Assembly: GCA_019739335.1 (NCBI GenBank)
Contig: CP073261.1
Coordinates: forward strand, 186,001-250,000
DNA length: 64,000 bases
Source of the DNA: Erythrobacter sp.
GTDB lineage: Bacteria > Pseudomonadota > Alphaproteobacteria > Sphingomonadales > Sphingomonadaceae
Reading direction: 5' to 3'
In this document: positions 35,489-47,861 of the stretch, in pieces
Numbering within the stretch: position 1 is the stretch's first letter
Layout of the letters: every line of letters begins with the position of its first letter
Made by a program: the position numbers and the translations under genes
Notes under the pieces: generated by a model
The model's database searches: none
Told to the model about the DNA's origin: nothing
The model's input: the letters and a program-made list of their open reading frames with translations, nothing else

Positions 35489-36252
35489 TGGCTCTTCCCA
35501 ATCGCCCGCCACCGCGCGAGCTCACCGTTCTGGCCAAGCATCACGTCACCCCGAACCTGCTGCGCATCACACTCGGCGGGGAGGGGATGGCGGACTATCC
35601 GGCGGACAGTGCGGGCGGCTATGTCAAGCTGCGGCTGGCGGCGGACGGCGGGCTGGCAGTGCGCACCTACACCATCCGCGCCCAGCGCGCCGAAGCGCTC
35701 GATGTCGACTTCGCGCTGCATGCGGAAACTGCCACCGGCCACGCTGGCCCTGCCACCGAATGGGCGCTGACGGTCCAGCCGGGGGACACGATCGAGGCAG
35801 GCGGCCCCGGCCCTGCCAAGCAGCTGCCGCCCGGGCACGACCACTACCTGATCGCCGGGGACATGACCGCCCTGCCCGCCATCGCCGTCAATCTCGCCGC
35901 CCTGCCTGCCGATGCGCGCGGGTTGGCAGTGATCGAGGTGATGGACGCCGCTGACGCGCAGGACCTGCCCCGCCCCGCAGGCATCGAACTGCAATGGCTG
36001 GTGGTGCCGCAACCCGGATCGCAGCCCCAAGCCCTCGCCAATGCGCTGCGTGCCGCCGCTTGGCCCGAAGGCGGTATATATGCCTGGTGCGCCAGCGAAT
36101 TCGGAGCGATGCAGGCGCTGCGTGCATACCTGCGCGACGAGCGCGGACTGGGACCGGACCGGCTGTACATCTCGTCCTACTGGAAGTGCGGTCTGACCGA
36201 GGAAGACCACAAGCGCATCAAGCGCGAGGATGCCGAGACGAACACCGCCTGA
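35488..36252 (+). CDS. Siderophore-interacting-type NAD(P)H flavin reductase
   Basis: A 254-residue member of the SIP/ferredoxin-reductase-like family. The FAD motif is RTYTIRAQ, and the NAD(P)-binding half has YLIAGDMTALPAI. The C-terminal motif SSYWKCGLTEEDHKR is the SIP signature. Classical members reduce ferric siderophores; none are made or imported by neighbouring genes. As the last gene of the catabolic operon it may instead reduce iron or supply electrons to the VanA-like Rieske enzyme. The protein has no visible iron-sulfur motif, so that is speculative. Confidence 0.85.
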   Translation: MALPNRPPPRELTVLAKHHVTPNLLRITLGGEGMADYPADSAGGYVKLRLAADGGLAVRTYTIRAQRAEALDVDFALHAETATGHAGPATEWALTVQPGDTIEAGGPGPAKQLPPGHDHYLIAGDMTALPAIAVNLAALPADARGLAVIEVMDAADAQDLPRPAGIELQWLVVPQPGSQPQALANALRAAAWPEGGIYAWCASEFGAMQALRAYLRDERGLGPDRLYISSYWKCGLTEEDHKRIKREDAETNTA

Positions 36253-36261
36253 CGCGCAGAG

Positions 36262-37641
36262 TCAGTAGCGATCGGAGAAGTAAGGTCGATTGTCTTGCCG
36301 GTAACTCCCCAGAGGATAAGGCAACATTTGCGCGTTCCACGCGTCCCATTGCGCACGAAGTCGCTGGAATGTCTCGGGTTCGGCATCCATGCGATTGGCC
36401 CGCTCGCGCGGGTCGAGCGCAAGGTTGAACAGGTGCTGTTCGTCGCCGGTGGCCAGGTATTTCCAGTCGCCGCTGCGCACCGCGGCCATGCCACCGTTCG
36501 AAGCCATCCGCCAGAACAGCGTACGTTCCACCGGCACCGCACCGTCAATCAATTGTGGCCCGATATCGATGCCGTCGTAAGTATTCGCCGGAAGCGAACC
36601 GCCAGCCAGCGCGGCGAAAGTGGGCAGGAAATCCATGGAAATCGCCACCTGCTCGCTGCGCGTACCGGCAGCAATCCGCGCAGGCCATTGCGCCAGCAGC
36701 GGCACCCGGATGCCGCCTTCGAGCAGTTCGCCTTTCATGCCTGCGAACGGCCAGGTGTCGCTGAACCGCTCGCCGCCGTTGTCGCTGGTGAAGACGATCA
36801 GTGTGTTGTCCAGCTCGCCAATTTCACGCAGCGCCGCCAGAACCTTGCCGACATTGTCGTCCAATGCCGCAACCATGTTGGCATAGGTTTCCAGCGAACC
36901 CCCATCAAAATGCATGAAGTTTCCGAGAGTTCGCGCCACCTCCTCATCCTCGCGCCCTTCCCACGGCCAGTGCGGCGCGGTGAAGTGGAGCGAGAGGAAC
37001 AGCGGGCCGGACTTCTCACGGATCACCCGCACCGCCTCGTCCCCGAACAGGTCGGTCAGGTAGCCCGCGCGCTCGATCTCCGCATCGCCCTGCATCAGCC
37101 CGACACCGACGTCGCGACCGCCCACCACTGCGTGGTGGCGGAAATAGTCCGCCCCGCCGGGCACGATGCCGAAGAAGTGATCGTAGCCATGCGTCAGCGG
37201 GTTGTGCAGCGGCGGATTGCCAAGGTGCCACTTGCCCACCAGCGCGGTCTGGTAGCCGAGGCCGCGCAACACTTCGGGCATGGTCGTCCAGTCATGCGGC
37301 ACGCCAATGTCCTGCGGAGATCCGGGGCCGATGGGTTCCTCCAGTCCGGCGGCAAAGCGGTACTGATAGCAGCCGGTCAGCAGGCCTGTGCGCGTGGGCG
37401 AACAGATCGAGCTGTTGGCATACCCCTGAGTGAAGAACCGTCCGTTCGCGGCCAAGGAATCAATGTGCGGTGTGCGATTCATCCGCGACCCGGTGCAGCC
37501 GAGATCGGCGTAACCGAGATCGTCGGCCATGATGAACACGATATTGGGAAGATTGGTGGAAGTCGCGCGAAGCGGCTGAGGCAAGGCTGCCAGCGCAGTA
37601 CAGGCCGATGCGGAAGCCAGAAGCGTGCGGCGATCGATCAT
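36262..37641 (-). CDS. Type I sulfatase, exported by Tat-like signal
   Basis: A 459-residue arylsulfatase-family enzyme. The N-terminus MIDRRTLLASASACTALAAL is a twin-arginine-type signal. Metal ligands begin with MADDLGY, and the formylglycine motif CSPTR has Cys80 in the CxPxR form, so the enzyme needs conversion by a formylglycine-generating enzyme not seen here. GKWHLG and TSDNGGE are further core motifs. It cleaves sulfate esters, likely from a polysaccharide, because a TonB receptor and a GH106 rhamnosidase lie just upstream on the same strand. It is the last gene of that set, 80 bases after the TonB receptor. Confidence 0.92.
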   Translation of the reverse strand: MIDRRTLLASASACTALAALPQPLRATSTNLPNIVFIMADDLGYADLGCTGSRMNRTPHIDSLAANGRFFTQGYANSSICSPTRTGLLTGCYQYRFAAGLEEPIGPGSPQDIGVPHDWTTMPEVLRGLGYQTALVGKWHLGNPPLHNPLTHGYDHFFGIVPGGADYFRHHAVVGGRDVGVGLMQGDAEIERAGYLTDLFGDEAVRVIREKSGPLFLSLHFTAPHWPWEGREDEEVARTLGNFMHFDGGSLETYANMVAALDDNVGKVLAALREIGELDNTLIVFTSDNGGERFSDTWPFAGMKGELLEGGIRVPLLAQWPARIAAGTRSEQVAISMDFLPTFAALAGGSLPANTYDGIDIGPQLIDGAVPVERTLFWRMASNGGMAAVRSGDWKYLATGDEQHLFNLALDPRERANRMDAEPETFQRLRAQWDAWNAQMLPYPLGSYRQDNRPYFSDRY

Positions 37642-37721
37642 AGTTGTACTCCATTCACCACGAAGGCGGCAGCGAGAGAAGCGTTGCCCGCCCTTTCGCC
37701 ACCACCAGGAATCATTCGGCA

Positions 37722-40040
37722 CTAGAACTGGAAGCTACCCGTAATGCCCACGGCACGCGCTGTCCGGTTGGCGCCCGGCCACCCGCGCAGGCCTCCGTCC
37801 CTGCTTCCGGCAAAGACGCTTGGCAGATAGCTGACCGGTTCGCGCTGAGCGGTGAGATTGCGGGCGAATACCGAAAGTGTCCATCCCCGATCGATATCGC
37901 GAATGCCCGCACCCACGTTGATCAACTCGCCAGCGGGAAACACGTACTGGTCGCCACCATAATTCCCGATACGGGTATCGCTCTTGTAGACCAGATTCCC
38001 GTTCAGAAATCCTTCGGTTTCGCCGAACAGCGGGAAGCTGTATTCGCCAGAAAGAACAATTTTGTGCTTTGGAGCGTTCGAAAGTTGTTCCCCGCCGACC
38101 TCGACTCCATCGTCGCCGAGGAAACTGTCCGGGTAGGTCGCACTGTTGAATTGGTAACCGATACTCAGGAATAGACTGTCACTGACTTGACCGGACAAGT
38201 CGAGTTCCAGACCATATGATTCAACGGCAGGGATGTTCGAGGCGACCGAAATGAGCTGCCCTGCAACCAAGGCCGATGTCTGTGACTGATAGTTCTCCAG
38301 CTCAGTGTAGAACAGGTTTCCGGAGAGAAGCATCCGTCCGAGAGCCAGGCGCCCACCCAGCTCGAATGCAGTTGACGTTTCGGGGTCCAGGAAAATCGGT
38401 TGGAGATTCCCCGGCACCAGGGCCACCGCAGGTGGCTTGTATCCCCGCGCGGCCGAGCTGTAGAAACTCAGGTCCGGCGTCGGCTCGTAGCTGATACCGA
38501 TGCGCCCGGAAATGTCCTCGTCGTTTGTATTGCCGACGACATCGGCGACCAGTTGATCGAAAGCGACGCCGAAATAATTTTCGACATTATTGTAGCGCAA
38601 GCCCCCGAACAGCGAAACCTGATCGCCCAGTTCTACCGTGGCATCGGCAAAAAGAGCCCAAACCTGAGTTTCGTTCTCTTCGAACTCGAACCGTACCGTG
38701 GGATTACCTAAGCCGTAGACGAACGGGGTACAGCCGTAGAAGCCTGCAATCGGACCGCCGGGAATTGCGAAATTGCCCGCGTAGGGGCAAACGCTGAAGC
38801 CGATGCGATCACCCGGAGTGGTCTGGTTGAACGGTCCATCGATCGATGGGGAGGTATCGGCGGAAAAATCCTGATAGAAACCGCCAAAGATGACGTCGAA
38901 ACTGTCGCCAACGTAGGAGAAGCGCAGTTCCTGGCTGAACTGCTTTCCATCGGCATTGATATTTTCCCGATTGGCGGAGGGGACCCCCACCAGCCTGGTA
39001 AAATCGACCGAATCCGTCCGGAAGTCGCGCGCCCGGTAGGCAGTAACCGAGGTTATCGACAGTTCGTCGGTCAACTCGTGCTCGACGTTCAGCGATATGC
39101 CGTATGCGGCTTTGGCCTGATATCCCGGGAATTCGGAGCAGTACTCCTCAAGCCGGGGCGAAGGTGTAACGCCGCAGGCCGTCAGCAGGGCAGCAGCTCC
39201 GCTGGGAGGAGCCACCGGATAGGCCTGGAACGTCCACGCATCATCGATACGGTTCACATACTCGGCGTTGAGACGCACTTCGGTGCGATCACCCAGCAAC
39301 ATCAGCAGCTTGGCACGCACGCCGAAATCGGTGATTTCGTTGTCCTCACCCGTGAAGGTATTCCGTTGCAAGCCGGTTTCCCGCTGAAACTGCGATGCAA
39401 TCCGCAACCCCACATTATCGCTCAGCGGCAAGTTAAGCCCGGCGCGCAGGATCAGGTTCCCGAATTCCGAACCGGCAGTTCCCTTGTCAGCGAACTCAAA
39501 CCCGCCGTTGATGCTGATTTCAGTCAAACTGGGCTCGACTGTCTGGATCTTGATCACCCCGGCGGACGCTCCTTGGCCGAACAGCGTCCCCTGCGGTCCG
39601 CGCAGAACCTCGACCTGCGCCAGGTCGTACAGGAGAGGGAACGAGAGGTTTCCGACGGAAACATCGTCGATGATGAAGGCGACCGATGGGGCAACGCTGG
39701 TATTGAAGACGCCGGTTCCCAATCCGCGAAGCCGTGCGCCCCCGTTGGACTCACCGCCTGATGTCTGGCTGATTTCGAGGGCGGGAGTGAGCCGCTGAAG
39801 GTCGTCGAGATTGCTGACCTGCGCACGCTCCAGTTGCTCTTGCGTCGCCACGCTGACGGGAACCGGAACGTCCAGAAGACTTTCGTCGCGGCGACGTGCG
39901 GTGACGAAGATCGTACCTTCTGCTTCCTCTTCCTGTGCAGCCTGTCCGGCATCCTGTGCATAGGCGGTCGGCGCGATGGCAAAGGCCGATCCGGCCAGCG
40001 CCGAACACAGCAGACTCACTCTCATTGCGGAAAAACGCAT
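37722..40040 (-). CDS. TonB-dependent outer-membrane receptor
   Basis: A 772-residue TonB-dependent receptor. The signal peptide (MRFSAMRVSLLCSALAGSAF) ends near AYAQDAG. A TonB-box-like IFVTARRRDES and plug domain follow (DVPVPVSVATQEQLE, LRGLGTG, VEVLRGPQGTLFG). The 22-strand barrel ends with the aromatic C-terminus GSFQF. It imports large or scarce ligands across the outer membrane. Between a rhamnosidase and a sulfatase it probably takes up oligosaccharides. Start 40040 follows GAGGGAG. Upstream at 40146-40181 is a long inverted repeat. Confidence 0.93.
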   Translation of the reverse strand: MRFSAMRVSLLCSALAGSAFAIAPTAYAQDAGQAAQEEEAEGTIFVTARRRDESLLDVPVPVSVATQEQLERAQVSNLDDLQRLTPALEISQTSGGESNGGARLRGLGTGVFNTSVAPSVAFIIDDVSVGNLSFPLLYDLAQVEVLRGPQGTLFGQGASAGVIKIQTVEPSLTEISINGGFEFADKGTAGSEFGNLILRAGLNLPLSDNVGLRIASQFQRETGLQRNTFTGEDNEITDFGVRAKLLMLLGDRTEVRLNAEYVNRIDDAWTFQAYPVAPPSGAAALLTACGVTPSPRLEEYCSEFPGYQAKAAYGISLNVEHELTDELSITSVTAYRARDFRTDSVDFTRLVGVPSANRENINADGKQFSQELRFSYVGDSFDVIFGGFYQDFSADTSPSIDGPFNQTTPGDRIGFSVCPYAGNFAIPGGPIAGFYGCTPFVYGLGNPTVRFEFEENETQVWALFADATVELGDQVSLFGGLRYNNVENYFGVAFDQLVADVVGNTNDEDISGRIGISYEPTPDLSFYSSAARGYKPPAVALVPGNLQPIFLDPETSTAFELGGRLALGRMLLSGNLFYTELENYQSQTSALVAGQLISVASNIPAVESYGLELDLSGQVSDSLFLSIGYQFNSATYPDSFLGDDGVEVGGEQLSNAPKHKIVLSGEYSFPLFGETEGFLNGNLVYKSDTRIGNYGGDQYVFPAGELINVGAGIRDIDRGWTLSVFARNLTAQREPVSYLPSVFAGSRDGGLRGWPGANRTARAVGITGSFQF

Positions 40041-40145
40041 ATCAGAAACTCCCTCACCCTGGTTGGCCGTGCGCGCCATTGGCCGCACGGTCTTGATCCC
40101 TGCTGGCTCAATCGGATGCGGGGGTCGCCAAGTAAAACGGGCTGT

Positions 40146-40181
40146 TTCTATAAGTGCCCATTGACGGTGTGGATTATAGAA
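40146..40181. promoter_or_regulatory. Inverted repeat upstream of TonB receptor
   Basis: TTCTATAA-N20-TTATAGAA, a perfect 8-bp inverted repeat, lies about 105-140 bases upstream of the receptor start. On the minus strand one arm reads TATAAT, so it may overlap a promoter -10 element. It may serve as an operator. Confidence 0.35.
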
Positions 40182-40194
40182 GGATGGTTCTAAT

Positions 40195-43605
<3,411 letters not shown>

Positions 43606-43723
43606 TTCCATCTCCCCGCGCACTGCCCGCCCGTGAGCCGAAATTGCGCACGATCTTGTTCGAGTGGCCAGTTGATTTGGCCGATGCCTATCTAGCGAGG
43701 CGACAGGAGGGTGACCGAACAGC

Positions 43724-44176
43724 TCAGGCCTGACGACCCCGGATCAGCGCCATCCGCAGGCATTCGCAAGCCACCTCGTCACGCTGGTTGAGCAGACGAT
43801 GCTTGAACGTGACGATCCCCGAACCGGGCCGCGACTTGCTTTCGCGCTTTTCCACCACCTCGGTTTCGGCGCGCAGGGTGTCGCCCAGAAACGTCGGCTT
43901 GGGATGCAGCAGCTTGTCATAGCCCAGATTGGCAACCAGCGTGCCCAGCGTGGTCTCGCTGACCGACAGGCCGACCATCAGCGCGAAAGTAAAAGTCCCG
44001 TTAACGAGGATCTGACCGAACTCGCTCGCCCGCGCGGCTTCGGCATCAATGTGCAGCGGCTGCGGATTGTGGGTCATGGTGGAGAACAGCAGATTGTCGG
44101 TCTCGGTCACCGTGCGCCGGATTTCGTGCGCGATGGTGTCCCCCACCTGCCATTCTTCAAAGAACCTGCCCGCCAT
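43724..44176 (-). CDS. MaoC-family hotdog dehydratase
   Basis: A 150-residue hotdog-fold protein with the MaoC/R-hydratase core: [14 protein letters not shown] at the N-terminus, [12 protein letters not shown] with catalytic Asp/His-like residues, and [18 protein letters not shown]. It likely hydrates an enoyl-CoA or acts as a thioester dehydratase. It lies downstream of the aldehyde dehydrogenase on the same strand, 17 bases away, so the two are probably co-transcribed. The acyl substrate is unknown. Confidence 0.88.
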   Translation of the reverse strand: MAGRFFEEWQVGDTIAHEIRRTVTETDNLLFSTMTHNPQPLHIDAEAARASEFGQILVNGTFTFALMVGLSVSETTLGTLVANLGYDKLLHPKPTFLGDTLRAETEVVEKRESKSRPGSGIVTFKHRLLNQRDEVACECLRMALIRGRQA

Positions 44177-44193
44177 GCTCTGCTAACTCCCGC

Positions 44194-45636
44194 TTAAAGA
44201 CCCATGCACAGGTATTTGATTTCCAAGAAGTCATCCAGCCCGTGCCGCGATCCCTCGCGTCCCAGCCCCGATTGCTTGACACCACCAAAAGGCGCGACTT
44301 CGGTGGAGATCAGCCCTGTATTGATTCCCACGATCCCCGTCTCCATTGCCTCGGCAACGCGCCAGATCCGACCGATATCGCGGGCGTAGAAGTACCCCGC
44401 CAGTCCGAATTCAGTATCGTTCGCCATAGCGATGGCATCACCTTCCTCCTCGAACTTCACCAGCGCCGCCAGCGGCCCGAAGGTCTCTTCGCGCGCCACT
44501 TGCATGTCCTGTGTCACGCCGGTGAGCACGGTGGGTTCGAACCATGTGCGGCCCAGTTCGCTGCGCTTGCCGCCGGTTGTGACCTGCGCACCGCCAGCTA
44601 TGGCATCGGCGAGGTGTTCCTCCACCTTCTCGACCGCCGCCTCATCGATCAACGGACCGATATCAACGCCCTTGTCCATCCCGGACCCCAGCTTCAATCC
44701 GGCCACCCGCGCTGTGAGTTTGCGGGCGAACTCTTCGTAAACCCCTGACTGCACATAGAACCTGTTGGTGCAGACACAGGTCTGCCCTCCGTTGCGGAAC
44801 TTGGAAATCACTGCGCCTTCCACCGCCGCATCCAGATCGGCATCGTCGAACACGATGAAAGGCGCGTTGCCGCCGAGTTCCAGCGACAGCTTCTTGATCG
44901 TGTCCGCGCTCTGCCGCATCAGTTCGCGACCGACCTCGGTCGATCCGGTAAAGCTGATCTTGCGCACGACCGGGCTGGCGGTGATCGCCCCGCCGATATC
45001 CTTCGCGCTGCCGGTGACGATGTTCAGAACGCCCGCGGGAAGCCCCGCCTGTTCGGCCAGAACACCGATGGCGAGCGCCGAAAGCGGGGTCTGCGAAGCG
45101 GGCTTGAGCACCACCGTACAGCCCGCCGCAAGCGCCGGGCCGAGCTTGCGCCCGATCATCGCCGAAGGGAAATTCCACGGCGTAATCGCGCCCACCACCC
45201 CGATCGGCTGGCGCAGTGTGACAATCCGCCGGTCTGCCGCGTGGGATGGGATAACCTCGCCATAGGCGCGCTTCCCCTCCTCGGCGAACCATTCGATGAA
45301 GCTGGCCGAATAGGCGATTTCGCCTTCCGCTTCGGCAAGCGGCTTGCCTTGCTCGCGCGTCAGAAGTTCGCCCAGCAAATGCTTGTTTTCGATCATCAGA
45401 TCGAACAGGCGGCGCAGTACTTTCGCGCGATCGCCCGCCGTGCGCACGCGCCATGCGGGCAATGCGGCGGCAGCGGCGGCGATAGCGCGGTCGGTTTCTG
45501 CCTTCCCCATGCGCGGGACGGTTGTGATGATCTCTCCGCTCGCCGGATCTTCCACCGGCAGCGTTGCCCCATCATCGGCTTCGCACCATTCGCCGCCGAT
45601 CAGGCAGTGGCTGCGAATCAGGTCGGATAGCTGCAT
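44194..45636 (-). CDS. NAD(P)-dependent succinate-semialdehyde dehydrogenase-type ALDH
   Basis: A 480-residue aldehyde dehydrogenase. The catalytic cysteine is in RNGGQTCVCTNRF and the general base in LELGGNAPF. The cofactor fold has TPWNFPSAM and FTGSTEVGREL, and AREETFGPLAAL and GINTGLISTEVAPFGG close the enzyme. The close match to GabD-like enzymes and the length fit succinate semialdehyde or glutarate semialdehyde as substrate. ATG 45636 is chosen over a TTG six bases upstream. MaoC follows. The upstream region has TGATG-N6-CATCA at 45741-45756, a possible GntR-type site. Confidence 0.92.
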   Translation of the reverse strand: MQLSDLIRSHCLIGGEWCEADDGATLPVEDPASGEIITTVPRMGKAETDRAIAAAAAALPAWRVRTAGDRAKVLRRLFDLMIENKHLLGELLTREQGKPLAEAEGEIAYSASFIEWFAEEGKRAYGEVIPSHAADRRIVTLRQPIGVVGAITPWNFPSAMIGRKLGPALAAGCTVVLKPASQTPLSALAIGVLAEQAGLPAGVLNIVTGSAKDIGGAITASPVVRKISFTGSTEVGRELMRQSADTIKKLSLELGGNAPFIVFDDADLDAAVEGAVISKFRNGGQTCVCTNRFYVQSGVYEEFARKLTARVAGLKLGSGMDKGVDIGPLIDEAAVEKVEEHLADAIAGGAQVTTGGKRSELGRTWFEPTVLTGVTQDMQVAREETFGPLAALVKFEEEGDAIAMANDTEFGLAGYFYARDIGRIWRVAEAMETGIVGINTGLISTEVAPFGGVKQSGLGREGSRHGLDDFLEIKYLCMGL

Positions 45637-45799
45637 CGGCAAGACTCCAAAGGGCCATATCGCGCGTAGCGCGGTTCGATACCGGCGGCGATAAAGGCAA
45701 AATGCGGCATGTCCAGCAAGCTCGCCTCCTGCATTATCGTTGATGCAAATTCATCAGGCCTGCGATGCTCCACCATTGTCGAACGTGCCGGATTCCTCG

Positions 45800-47053
45800 C
45801 TAATTACTCTGTTCTTTCTGGGACTCGCGCGTTGCGATGACAAAGCCGGTCACGCTGACCGCGCTCGCTGCCAGCACCGCCAGCGCCGCACCGGTCGCGC
45901 CCCACCATTCGACCAGCCACGGCAATGCGCCGATAGCGATGAAGGTGGGAATGCCGCGGAGCAAGAAGTTGGTAATCGCCTTTCCACGCGCCACCAGCAG
46001 CGCTTCCAGACTCGCTCCGGCCAGTTCAAGCGCCGCCGCCGCAGCCAAAAGCACCATCGGGATATAGGCCGCGAGATATGCACCGCCTGCGACGGCCATG
46101 ATAACCCACTGCCCCGCCAACAGCGCGACGACGATTACAGCCGCACCGGTGATGATGGCGATGCGGGTGATCTGCGCGGCAATGGCCTTGGCCTTGTCAG
46201 GCTCTCGCACCAGTTCAGGGTAAGTCGCACGCAGCAGCGCCTGCGCCAGCTTGAGCAATCCTTCGCCGAGCTGCGATGCGACGCGGTATATCCCTGCTAG
46301 CGCCGGGCCGCCGAGCGTGCCCACCAGCAACACCATCAATTGGCGGCTCGCCACGGTCAGCGTTCCGGTCAGGCTCGTGCCGATCACGAAGCTCCACGAT
46401 TTCTCGCCAGCTGCCCGCCGTTCACTTGGGAGGCGGGTCAGGCTGAAGCGGCGCCAGTGGATCGGCTCGGTAGTCGCGGCCATCCGCCAGTACATGGCTG
46501 CCGTAGCCAGCTCCGCCAGCGCCCAGACGATCAGGAACGACTGGATGCTAGGCGTCACAACGGTGATGAACAGCGCCCCGATCACCCGCACCATGCTGGT
46601 CGTGGCATCGGCAGCCGCGGCGCGGGCGTAGCGATCATGCAGCCGCAGCAGCCCTGTCGGCGTGGAACGGATCGAGACCAGCGAAACGACGGTGAAGATG
46701 AAGGTTGCCATCCGTTGCGGTTCCGGAATCGGCAGCCAGTCTCCGGCGAAGGCGAGCAACAGTCCGGAGACTGTAGTGCCGACGACAATAGTCACCGCAT
46801 CAAGCGCGAGCGCGAAGCCGGTAACTGTCTTGCGTCCTTCGATATCCTGCCCCCAACGGATGATCGATTGCCAGGTCTGGAAACTGGCGAACCCGACCAC
46901 GATCTGCGCGAAGGAGAAGGCGATCACGAACTGGCCGAACCGGTCCAGCCCCAAAACGCGGGTCGCGATCGCCAGATAAACCAGGCTGAGCACCGCATTG
47001 ATGCCCCGCGCGCCCATCAGCCAGCCGGTGTTGGTTAGAGCGCGGCGGATCAT
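45800..47053 (-). CDS. Polysaccharide flippase-like membrane protein (Wzx/MATE fold)
   Basis: A 417-residue membrane protein with about twelve hydrophobic segments. The N-terminus MIRRALTNTGWLMGARGINAVLS and early VLGLDRFGQFVIAFSFAQ are typical of oligosaccharide flippases of the Wzx/RfbX type. These turn lipid-linked oligosaccharides across the inner membrane for capsule, exopolysaccharide or LPS assembly. No glycosyltransferases lie next to it. Start codon ATG at 47053. It ends about 160 bases from the aldehyde dehydrogenase start and is presumably a separate unit. Confidence 0.85.
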   Translation of the reverse strand: MIRRALTNTGWLMGARGINAVLSLVYLAIATRVLGLDRFGQFVIAFSFAQIVVGFASFQTWQSIIRWGQDIEGRKTVTGFALALDAVTIVVGTTVSGLLLAFAGDWLPIPEPQRMATFIFTVVSLVSIRSTPTGLLRLHDRYARAAAADATTSMVRVIGALFITVVTPSIQSFLIVWALAELATAAMYWRMAATTEPIHWRRFSLTRLPSERRAAGEKSWSFVIGTSLTGTLTVASRQLMVLLVGTLGGPALAGIYRVASQLGEGLLKLAQALLRATYPELVREPDKAKAIAAQITRIAIITGAAVIVVALLAGQWVIMAVAGGAYLAAYIPMVLLAAAAALELAGASLEALLVARGKAITNFLLRGIPTFIAIGALPWLVEWWGATGAALAVLAASAVSVTGFVIATRESQKEQSN

Positions 47054-47129
47054 GCCCCTGCCCTGCCCCAGCCAGTGCGCAAATGCAAAAGCCTTGTGTC
47101 CGGCTACCCCCGGCCGTTCACGCCAGTTC

Positions 47130-47804
47130 CTAGGGCGCAGGCGGCAAGGGTGGTTGTGGATTATTGGGGGTTAGGATCAACTCGTTTGCCTCGATCCGCA
47201 CAGAGGCCAGCCGCGAAAGCAGGTTCATACCGATGACATTGGTGCCGCCCAGCCCTGGCGCGATCACCGCGTCCAGCCCGTTGGCGGCGACATTGCCGAA
47301 GCGTAGGCTGTCGATATTGGTCATGTAGGCGGCAACAGTGCCATTCGCGGTGTTGAGGCGGATGGGCAGGCCGCCGTCACGCTCTTCCAGACCGGCGGCA
47401 CGGGCGGTATCTTCGGACACTGCCGTCAGCGTTGCTCCGGTATCGACAAGGAAGGCCGCGCGGTGCCCGTTCACGTCGGCCTCCAACCAGTAGTGCCCGT
47501 CAACATGCATCGGCACACGGGTTTCCGTCCCTACCACCACCTGTTCGGGCAGGCCGATCTCGGGGACTGCGATCGAAAAGCGCGGATCGAGCCGCGACAA
47601 TTGCAGCACGACCAGCAGCAACACGCCAACCAGCGCAACGGTGCTGCCGAGCCGGAGCAGTTTGCCTAGTAGCGGCACCCGCGCCATCAGGAGCGAACCG
47701 ATCAAACCGGCAAGCATCGCGATCATTGCCGCCAGCAGCAACCCCGAGCGCGGGATTTCGCGGATCGAATGCGCCAGCTGGTCGAAGATCGGGGCGAGGT
47801 CCAT
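47130..47804 (-). CDS. Membrane-bound retroviral-type aspartyl protease
   Basis: A 224-residue protein with two N-terminal membrane segments (LLLAAMIAMLAGLIGSLLM and VALVGVLLLVVLQL). They are followed by a soluble clan AA protease domain with the active motif FLVDTGATLTAVSE and the later GMNLLSRLA. It fits the TIGR02281-type aspartyl proteases of alphaproteobacteria. It is probably active on the periplasmic side as a dimer; substrate unknown. It lies 57 bases downstream of the egtD stop, so it might be read through from the ergothioneine operon. Confidence 0.9.
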   Translation of the reverse strand: MDLAPIFDQLAHSIREIPRSGLLLAAMIAMLAGLIGSLLMARVPLLGKLLRLGSTVALVGVLLLVVLQLSRLDPRFSIAVPEIGLPEQVVVGTETRVPMHVDGHYWLEADVNGHRAAFLVDTGATLTAVSEDTARAAGLEERDGGLPIRLNTANGTVAAYMTNIDSLRFGNVAANGLDAVIAPGLGGTNVIGMNLLSRLASVRIEANELILTPNNPQPPLPPAP

Positions 47805-47861
47805 CTGCGTTATATAGCGCGGGATTTTCGCATTGCGATGAACAGCATTACGCGGTCCATA

